Of a stretch of 64,000 nt of DNA, positions 59,464 through 64,000 are shown in pieces. Position 1 is the first letter of the stretch. Each line of letters opens with the position of its first letter. The notes below the pieces were generated by a model that was not told the origin of the DNA, did no database searches, and worked only from the letters and a program-made list of their open reading frames with translations. The stretch lies in contig CP136063.1 in assembly GCA_032622095.1 (NCBI GenBank), forward strand, positions 116,704,723 through 116,768,722, given 5' to 3'. The translations under genes and the position numbers were made by a program. The DNA is from Siphonodentalium dalli (taxonomy: Eukaryota; Mollusca; Scaphopoda; Gadilida; Siphonodentaliidae).

Positions 59464-59565
59464 ATGTATGGGAGGCCGTTTTCACATTTATTCCCCAATT
59501 GCACTTAAGCGCAATTCATTTGCGCTTAAGCGCAAATCATTTGCGCTTAAGCGCAAATATAAGTT
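59464..59565. repeat. First cluster of the 20-bp palindrome, 5' of the integrase-associated gene
   Basis: ATGGGAGGCCG is followed by one degenerate and two perfect copies (59518-59537, 59539-59558) of ATTTGCGCTTAAGCGCAAAT. It ends about 150 bp before the ATG at 59717. Confidence 0.9.
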
Positions 59566-59716
59566 GAGGCTATCACCCCCATATTATTTTTATGAAGGGC
59601 TAGTCCAAATTATTGTTTTCATTAGGAATCCATTTTCCCTCCAAATTTCATTTTCATTGTGGCAGCTGGTTGTACAATACCAGGAATGTGAATTTCATTT
59701 CTAATTCTAAATAATT

Positions 59717-60029
59717 ATGGATTCGGCTCAAATTAATCAAATTCTGACCACTATGAGCAGGATTGTCAGGAATTGCGAACGGTTTTTAATTTATGATGGA
59801 GGAAACAGGACTGTTCTGTCAGCAAATGAAAGAGACTCATTAAAATCTGAATTGGATCAATGTATTCTCAATTTGGAGAGGATTAAACCTTCATTGAGGC
59901 AATCTCGATACGATGATTTGAATGCCTCATTTCAACTATTTAAGACATTTTTTTCAAATGAAGCTGAACCAAGACATGAATCAAGAACAGAAGTTAGTTC
60001 TTTAACGGAATCAGTTCCCAGAGGGAGAG
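59717..60029 (+). CDS. Exon 1 of an integrase-associated helix-turn-helix gene
   Basis: ATG at 59717 gives 104 codons plus one base and ends at GAGAG|GTTAGT. The product is helical and polar (residues 1-85, with ERFLIYDGG and ERDSLKSELDQCILNLERIK), then Ser/Glu-rich, ending VPRGR. In a family of animal proteins that carry an RVE-type integrase core, a similar N-terminal helical region of about 100 residues precedes a GRPK-type motif that opens a helix-turn-helix. The exon at 63788 provides exactly that in phase. These proteins are thought to derive from mobile-element integrases. Whether this gene is domesticated or mobile is unknown. The integrase core itself would lie beyond the window. Confidence 0.65.
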
Positions 60030-60282
60030 GTTAGTATCAATTTATTTGAATCCTTTTTCAAATTTTAGGACAGAAAAGTAATATTTTTCTCACCGGATAC
60101 CACTTGTTTGTTGTTGATTGTTTTAAAATAAAACTAGAATGTTGATTGAACACATCAACACACCCAGGGATGCTGCTTGAGGATCTCCTCATTGGGGGGT
60201 GTAATATAAATAAATTTAACTGCACCCTCCCCCCTTGAAACATATCATACATCTCTGCTTCAATCTGTGTATGTAAGGCTTT

Positions 60283-60431
60283 ATTTGCGCTTAAGCGCAA
60301 ATAAATTATTTGCGCTTAAGCGCAAATAAAGCCTTACACACACGTATGTAAGGCTTTATTTATTTGCGCTTAAGCGCAAATAGGTTATTTGCGCTTTAGC
60401 GCAAATAAATTATTTGCGCTTAAGCGCAAAT
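60283..60431. repeat. Second palindrome cluster, five copies
   Basis: ATTTGCGCTTAAGCGCAAAT at 60283, 60308, 60362 and 60412, plus one copy with a mismatch (GCGCTTTAGCGC) at 60387. The first two are enclosed by TAAGGCTTT...AAAGCCTTA, so the palindrome extends to a larger inverted structure. Confidence 0.95.
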
Positions 60432-60879
60432 AATTTCTTACACACACAGGTCTGGGTAACTTAACTATCGATAAATCTTTATGAGACCGATCAGTCTTAC
60501 TGGCACAGTGCTCACTTATGTATTAAAGAGAGGGATCAAACTCTAAATTTCTTGAATATTGAAATTTTGTTTGTTTGCAGATTTGTAAATGTTTATTAAA
60601 TAATATCTGTAAATAATTATGCAGGGTCTTTCAGAAGAAATCAGAATTAATTTGTGACACATATCAAGTATGTGATATTTGGCAGGCTATCTAAATTGTT
60701 CTTAATAAGAATAATGGTATCTTTTAGATTGATACAAAGCACCAAACACCTCAGATAAGTAACATGTGTTCCCACAAATTAAACATATTTCCTGATAAGG
60801 CTGTATACAGTATAATTAAATTTATTTTCTAAAAAAATATATAACTAAATTAGAGATGCATAATCTGAATTAAAGCTCC

Positions 60880-61240
60880 AAATTTACTATTTCTTTGACA
60901 TCGGGGGCAAAACATATTTTATTTGAATCGAGGAACCCACCCGTCAAAACTCAGAGTGATGAAATATTAATTTTTGAAATGTATATTTTTCTCAAGATAC
61001 CTACTTATTTGTGCCTGGAAAAAATTTGTCAAGGTGACGGTCTCGGACAAAATTGCAGATGAAGATGGATAACTCTAAAATAAAGTGGTACTCTGGCCAA
61101 ATTTTGTGATAATCAAGTGATAATATGGCCATATTTCATTCAACAACATGTTGATAATTAACATGTTTTGGGAAATTTTATACCACAGGATTGAGTACCT
61201 TTAATAAAATCATATACATCTCTGTTTTATAATTTATCAA
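60880..61240 (+). repeat. Diverged partner of the repeat at 25380-26200
   Basis: AATTGCAGATGAAGATGGATA, AGTGATAATATGGCCATATTT and ATTGAGTACCTTT occur in the same order as in the 25-kb copy. Confidence 0.7.
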
Positions 61241-61286
61241 TTTTCATGCTTACCAAAGCTGTCAATCTCTGTGTGTGTTAGGCTTT

Positions 61287-61644
61287 ATTTGCGCTTAAGC
61301 GCAAATAGAAAGGAAATAATTATTTGCGCTTAAGCGCAAATACTTTATTTGCGCTTAAGCGCAAATAGAAAGGAAATAGGTTGTATGTATGTAAGGCTTT
61401 ATTTGCGCTTAAGCGCAAATACTTTATTTGCGCTTAAGCGCAAATAGAAATAAGTATAATAGAATAGAAAGAAAATACTTTATTTGCGCTTAAGCGCAAA
61501 TAGAAAGGAAATAGGTATTTGCGCTTAAGCGCAAATAGCTTATTTGCGCTTAAGCGCAAATACTTATTTCATTTGTATGTAGGCCTAAGGCTTTATTTGC
61601 GCTTAAGCGCAAATAGAAATAAGTATTTGCTCTTAAGCGCAAAT
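61287..61644. repeat. Third palindrome cluster, ten copies
   Basis: Perfect copies start at 61287, 61322, 61347, 61401, 61426, 61482, 61517, 61542 and 61595, with one mismatched copy at 61625. Spacers are short and include AGAAAGGAAAT and ACTTT. Flanks (GTGTGTGTTAGGCTTT and AAAGTCTTACATACACAGGTC) match those of the 60.28-kb cluster, so the clusters share an ancestor. Confidence 0.95.
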
Positions 61645-62440
61645 AAAGTCTTACATACACAGGTCGTCAATCTTTATTTGACTGATTGTTCAAAAATAGA
61701 CGATTGGTCTTCAACATACAGTGCTCACTGGTGTAAGAGAGGGAACTCTATTTTCTTGAATAAAATTGAAAAAAAAATGGTTTAAGATTTGTACATGTTA
61801 ATTTTCTCAGTAAATATTCTGTGTGTTTCAAAAGAAATCATAATTAATTTTTTTTGAAGTATTGGTTGAAATATGGGGTATCTGGACGATGTCTGTCCGT
61901 TTTTCCATCTGTTCGTCCGTCCGTCTGGGTGCACATTTGAGCCTAAGGTGCACGTTGTCATGGAAGGAGCCGAAGACAAAAGAAGTTTAACATGACCAAC
62001 CAGCTAATTTCGAACTACTACCATGAACCCATTATTCAGTACAATTTAGGAGTTAAATGTCAGTCTTAAGTGGTCAAACCTGTCAAAAACAACAAAGGAA
62101 AGACCAAAGATATTGGCAGACTTCTGTCGATCTGTCAGGGCAGATATCTCAAACATTGGTTGTCAGATCTGAATGAAATTTTGAATGGTATAATGGATGG
62201 CATTACTATGAGGCCATTCAATGGAGTGTTCAATCTTTTTTTGTTTTTGTTTTTTTGTTGTTCTAGAGTTACATGTAATACACAGTATTCATCTTTGTTT
62301 ATCTGGAAATGTCTGTCCAAGCAGATATCTCAACCACTAGTGGTTGACGGATATCAATGAAATTTGGTATGGATGTTCACTACTATGGTGGCAATCAATT
62401 AATTGTTCAATCAATTCATTCATCATATAGCCGTCTAATA
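61645..62440. other. Intron sequence with a CCGT-type microsatellite
   Basis: 61650-61860 resembles 60440-60660 (ACAGTGCTCACT, AAGAGAGGGA, TTCTTGAAT, AGAAATCA-AATTAATTT), the other half of the duplication. CTGTTCGTCCGTCCGTCTG at 61909 is a short microsatellite. No gene. Confidence 0.6.
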
Positions 62441-62612
62441 TTTATTACACTCATTAAACAGGGGGTGGCAGGAAGACAGTTTATATTAGACTAAGCTGCC
62501 CCCTCTCAATATATCACAATTTGTGATTGTTTATCTTGTTGTTTCTATGTTTATATATGTATGTATATGTGTATATTGGAAATAAATTATCCTATCCTAT
62601 CCCATCCTTCAT
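62441..62612 (+). mobile_element. 5'-truncated LINE 3' end with (TATCC)n tail
   Basis: CAGGGGGTGGCAGGAAGACAG, then CTGCCCCCTCTCAATATATC and AAATAAATTATCCTATCCTA. A 3' untranslated region closing with AATAAA and a short pentamer repeat is the usual trace of a truncated CR1/Jockey-like LINE. Confidence 0.55.
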
Positions 62613-63084
62613 TCATGTTTTCTTTTCTAGAGTTATTTATCTTTGTTCAGTATGAAAATGTTGTTTTCTTTTTCCGTCAGATATCTCAATCATACTTTTT
62701 TGGTTTGATTTTACCACTGTGGGGGTATGCCAGCACTGCAGGTGCAACCTCTTGTTTATAAGTTTTGTTACTGCATATTTTTGGGTATCCATGCACCCAT
62801 TTGTATTTATTCAAATTGTTTTATTCATTATTTTAGGCTTTGAGGCTTGCTCTTTCAAAGAACTTTTGAAAATACCTGCATATACGTGTAGCACAGCATT
62901 TCAGTATATCACAGTTATTTATTTCCATTTATTTTTTCATAGAGAAGATACTTACATAAATAGTATTGAGCTAAATAGATATTCAGGGTTCTGACAAGTA
63001 GAAACACAGTAGTGACACAGTTTTATACTCATATCCCTTATAAAGGTCAAGTATGAGATTATTTGCAGAGCCATGGCGACAGGG

Positions 63085-63710
63085 AGGGGGTTTGGGGAGG
63101 TGTCTCACTTTGGTCAAAACAGTTGGAAATTTCATAATGGACACAACATTGGTTGGAAATATCACACCAACAATTTGTTGAAAATTTTCTTGTAGTTTGA
63201 TTTTCAAACAATTTATTGTTTTTGGACCAATATTTGGTTGTTTTCCTTCCTTTGGTAATTTTGGACTGAAATGGCCATCGAAAATTTTCCAACCTTGGTG
63301 GGGGGAGGGGTGTCAGGTTGTAAATTTCCAACACTGGGAAAGCTCATGGCCAGTCAAAAACTGCTAGTTAATTTAAGAAAACAATATTATCCTACATTTG
63401 GTAAAAATTGTCACTGGAATTGTCATCAGTTAGAAATTTTCCAACCTAAGTCGGGTGTCAGGTTTGAAATTTCAAACTCTTGCAAGGCTTGAGGCCAGTC
63501 TAGATGCTAGGATTTTGTGATTTTCTTGTTCAGATTTCAAAATTTTCCTACACCGGCCGAACCATGGTCGCTCTGATGTGTCCTGGTCTCTTCCCCGTGG
63601 CCCAATAAAAACTGCTAACGAGTTCAAGAAAACAATGTTTTACTAAATTTGGTCAAAATTGTGGACTCAAATGGTCACCAGTTGGAAAATTTCCAACCTA
63701 TGTATATTAT
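63085..63710 (+). repeat. Diverged tandem repeat, about 150-200-bp units
   Basis: TTGG(T)(C/A)A(A)AATT(G/T)T...(C)AGTTGGAAA(A)TTTCCAACC recurs near 63110, 63250, 63400 and 63650. Each copy holds GGAAATTTCC-type short palindromes. Confidence 0.6.
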
Positions 63711-63787
63711 CACCGATCTCCTGTGCAGAGCTGATTTCATAGTATTTTATGACTATTGATTTTTTGTGTAACCATTTTATACTTTAG

Positions 63788-63867
63788 GGAGACCAAAGAT
63801 TGGTGTGTCAATCGCACAGATAAAGTTTCTGCAGGAGAAGAACTTCACAGCATCCCAAATTTCAAAG
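63788..63867 (+). CDS. Exon 2 of the integrase-associated gene: start of the helix-turn-helix
   Basis: Flanked by the acceptor ATACTTTAG and the donor CAAAG|GTAATT. Joined to the single base left from exon 1 it reads GRPKIGVSIAQIKFLQEKNF then TASQISK, in frame and phase 0 at its end. GRP(K/R)xxV(S)xxQ(I/L)xxLxxxxFT.xxI(A/S) is the characteristic opening of the resolvase-like helix-turn-helix in integrase-core proteins of fish and invertebrates (family knowledge). The second helix (GVSRxT..RR) should lie in the next exon outside the window. Confidence 0.75.
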
Positions 63868-64000
63868 GTAATTTAAGTTACAAGTGAAAACTAAAAAATT
63901 CAATGTCAAAAGATACTACAATAACTACAGGTACATTGATCTAATCATATGTGCTCAATAGCATTTTTTTTTAATTTGGTTCAAATATTGATTTTGTATT

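Larger units (their letters stand above)
60030..63787 (+). other. Intron 1 (3758 bp) of the integrase-associated gene, full of repeats
   Basis: Starts GTTAGT and ends TTTTATACTTTAG. Holds two palindrome clusters, a diverged duplication of about 1.2 kb, a LINE 3' end and a tandem repeat, listed separately. The ORFs inside have no motifs and are not supported. Confidence 0.6.

Noticed and set aside
60283-61644. CRISPR-like array
   Set aside because: The repeats are symmetrical palindromes with short, similar spacers in an intron-bearing eukaryotic gene; no cas gene and no unique spacers.

Overview
The window looks like repeat-rich, AT-rich nuclear DNA of a marine invertebrate. Genes are few and spliced, with GT-AG introns. 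Dispersed repeats carry core tandem units that end in (GACA/GACG)n microsatellites, and there are a tRNA-type SINE, LINE remnants and a PHD-FLYWCH gene of a kind seen in many-copy families of molluscs, brachiopods, cnidarians and amphioxus. A lophotrochozoan such as a bivalve is my guess, with low confidence. No bacterial-type operon, rRNA or true tRNA gene was seen.

Layout: 1-350 is the end of a dispersed tandem repeat. 350-10204 is one satellite array (about 59 monomers of 165-170 bp), each monomer holding a G-tract/C-tract hairpin. 10.2-17.5 kb is mostly gene-free, with a broken multicopy gene (minus strand, 15.0-15.4 kb) and a decayed LINE reverse transcriptase (16.0-17.3 kb). 17559-19515 is an inverted-repeat-bounded remnant of a Polinton/adintovirus-like element: a packaging-type ATPase fragment with a C2HC finger and a tail with DLEAW repeats, split by in-frame stops. 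19.7-34.9 kb holds tandem and dispersed repeats, a SINE, small MITE-like elements and a two-to-three-type higher-order repeat, with no convincing gene.

36.4-58.6 kb is the most striking part. Exon 1 of a PHD-FLYWCH gene (36465-36564) and its exons 2 and 3 (57428-58476) are separated by what reads as two nested insertions. The outer one (36663-57322) is bounded by 215-bp direct repeats that differ at one base and carry a CRE-type site and a polyadenylation signal. It encodes, on the minus strand, two overlapping reading frames (158 and 882 codons) that I do not recognise. The inner one (42184-56189) is a 14.0-kb nearly perfect palindrome with 7-kb arms, TG...CA ends and an exact 6-bp flanking duplication (GATGTG). 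It lacks any long reading frame but has small outward-facing ORFs in mirrored pairs. Without the palindrome the outer element would be about 6.65 kb, a normal size for an LTR element, although no reverse transcriptase is visible.

58.5-64.0 kb holds a 106-nt hairpin, 17 copies of a 20-bp palindrome (ATTTGCGCTTAAGCGCAAAT), and two exons of an integrase-associated helix-turn-helix gene (59717-60029 and 63788-63867) that splice in frame and continue past the window end. All functions are from sequence reading only; no search was run.
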